DNA of 13,015 nucleotides, from assembly GCA_900771325.1 (NCBI GenBank), contig CAAGNN010000027.1:1-13015 (forward strand), written 5' to 3'. Within the stretch, counting starts at the first letter, position 1. Each line of letters starts with the position of its first letter. The notes beneath the pieces are model-generated. The model was not told the origin of the DNA. It ran no database searches and was given only the letters and a program-made list of their open reading frames with translations. This document shows, piece after piece, positions 12,891 through 13,015 of the stretch. Both the position numbers and the translations under genes were made by a program. This stretch comes from Kiritimatiellia bacterium. GTDB taxonomy: Bacteria > Verrucomicrobiota > Kiritimatiellia > RFP12 > DVOR01.

Positions 12891-13015
12891 CTCCCGCCCC
12901 GGGTCCGAGGCCAACCCGCCCCAGGTCCGAGGCCAACCCGCCCCGGGTCCGAGGTCAACCCGCCCCGGGTCCGAGGTCAACCCGCCCCGGGTCCGAGGTC
13001 AACCCGCCCCGGGTC
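12891..13015. repeat. 22-base-period tandem array (right), running off the window
   Basis: Five full 22-base units start at 12891, 12913, 12935, 12957 and 12979, followed by a partial unit from 13001 to the window end. Four of the five contain ACCCG-CCC-CGGGT or a one-base variant; the first starts CTCCCG instead of AACCCG. The dyad is followed by a short linker (CCGAGGYCA). Copies are nearly identical, differing at a few sites such as GGCC/GGTC and GGG/AGG, so this array is younger or better homogenised than the left one. Half-sites, period and orientation match the GC-rich units of the left array (ACCCG-GGG-CGGGT at 257-269). Confidence 0.9.

Noticed and set aside
12891..13015. CRISPR array
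   Set aside because: Repeats are directly adjacent 22-mers with no unique spacers, and no cas genes are visible.
1..13015. The two 22-base arrays as ends of a mobile element
   Set aside because: The intervening genes are core housekeeping functions, there is no transposase or integrase, and the arrays are direct multi-copy repeats, not terminal inverted repeats.

Overview
The window is GC-rich bacterial DNA with compact gene packing, ordinary Shine-Dalgarno starts and mostly housekeeping content. It holds nine protein genes, no RNA gene, no insertion sequence and no CRISPR array that I can see. The prepilin-like protein with a GFTMIELLVV N-terminus and the eukaryote-like UDP-sugar pyrophosphorylase are both common in the Verrucomicrobiota / Kiritimatiellota / Lentisphaerota group. 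I therefore lean to that superphylum, but this is inference with low confidence.

Layout, left to right. Positions 1-277 are a degenerate tandem array with an exact 22-base period. Positions 302-4997 are a tight leftward operon: an ABC transporter ATPase, a large FtsX-type permease overlapping it by 4 bases (GTGA), and dinB (DNA polymerase IV) starting just after the permease stop. A 138-base divergent promoter region separates this from a rightward FAD/NAD-dependent oxidoreductase (5136-6254). That gene converges on a leftward prepilin-like gene (6364-7122) across a strong 12-bp hairpin that can terminate both. Further right, all leftward, come a UAP1-like uridylyltransferase (7306-8646), prfB (release factor 2, 8676-9803), aspartate kinase (9888-11267) and homoserine dehydrogenase (11352-12659). 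Positions 12660-13015 hold the hom promoter, a heptamer repeat, a GC hairpin, an alternating CG tract and a second 22-base array running off the window end.

How the genes work together. hom and the aspartate kinase form a two-gene unit for the aspartate-family pathway (threonine, methionine, lysine). Both carry C-terminal ACT domains, so enzyme-level feedback is likely. The unit has a good sigma-70 promoter at its head and a hairpin-plus-T terminator at its end. prfB and the UDP-sugar gene form a second unit (29-base gap) ending in a 12-bp-stem hairpin. The ABC ATPase and permease make one export or lipoprotein-release type transporter, with dinB apparently co-transcribed.

The most unusual content is the pair of 22-base arrays at the two window edges. 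Many units carry a 15-base dyad at the same place in the repeat, although the dyad's sequence changes from AT-rich (TAAG...CTTA) to GC-rich (ACCCG-N3-CGGGT). The left array also shows a 110-base (5 x 22) higher-order repeat. The spacing and symmetry seem better conserved than the sequence. I recognise no named repeat family here.
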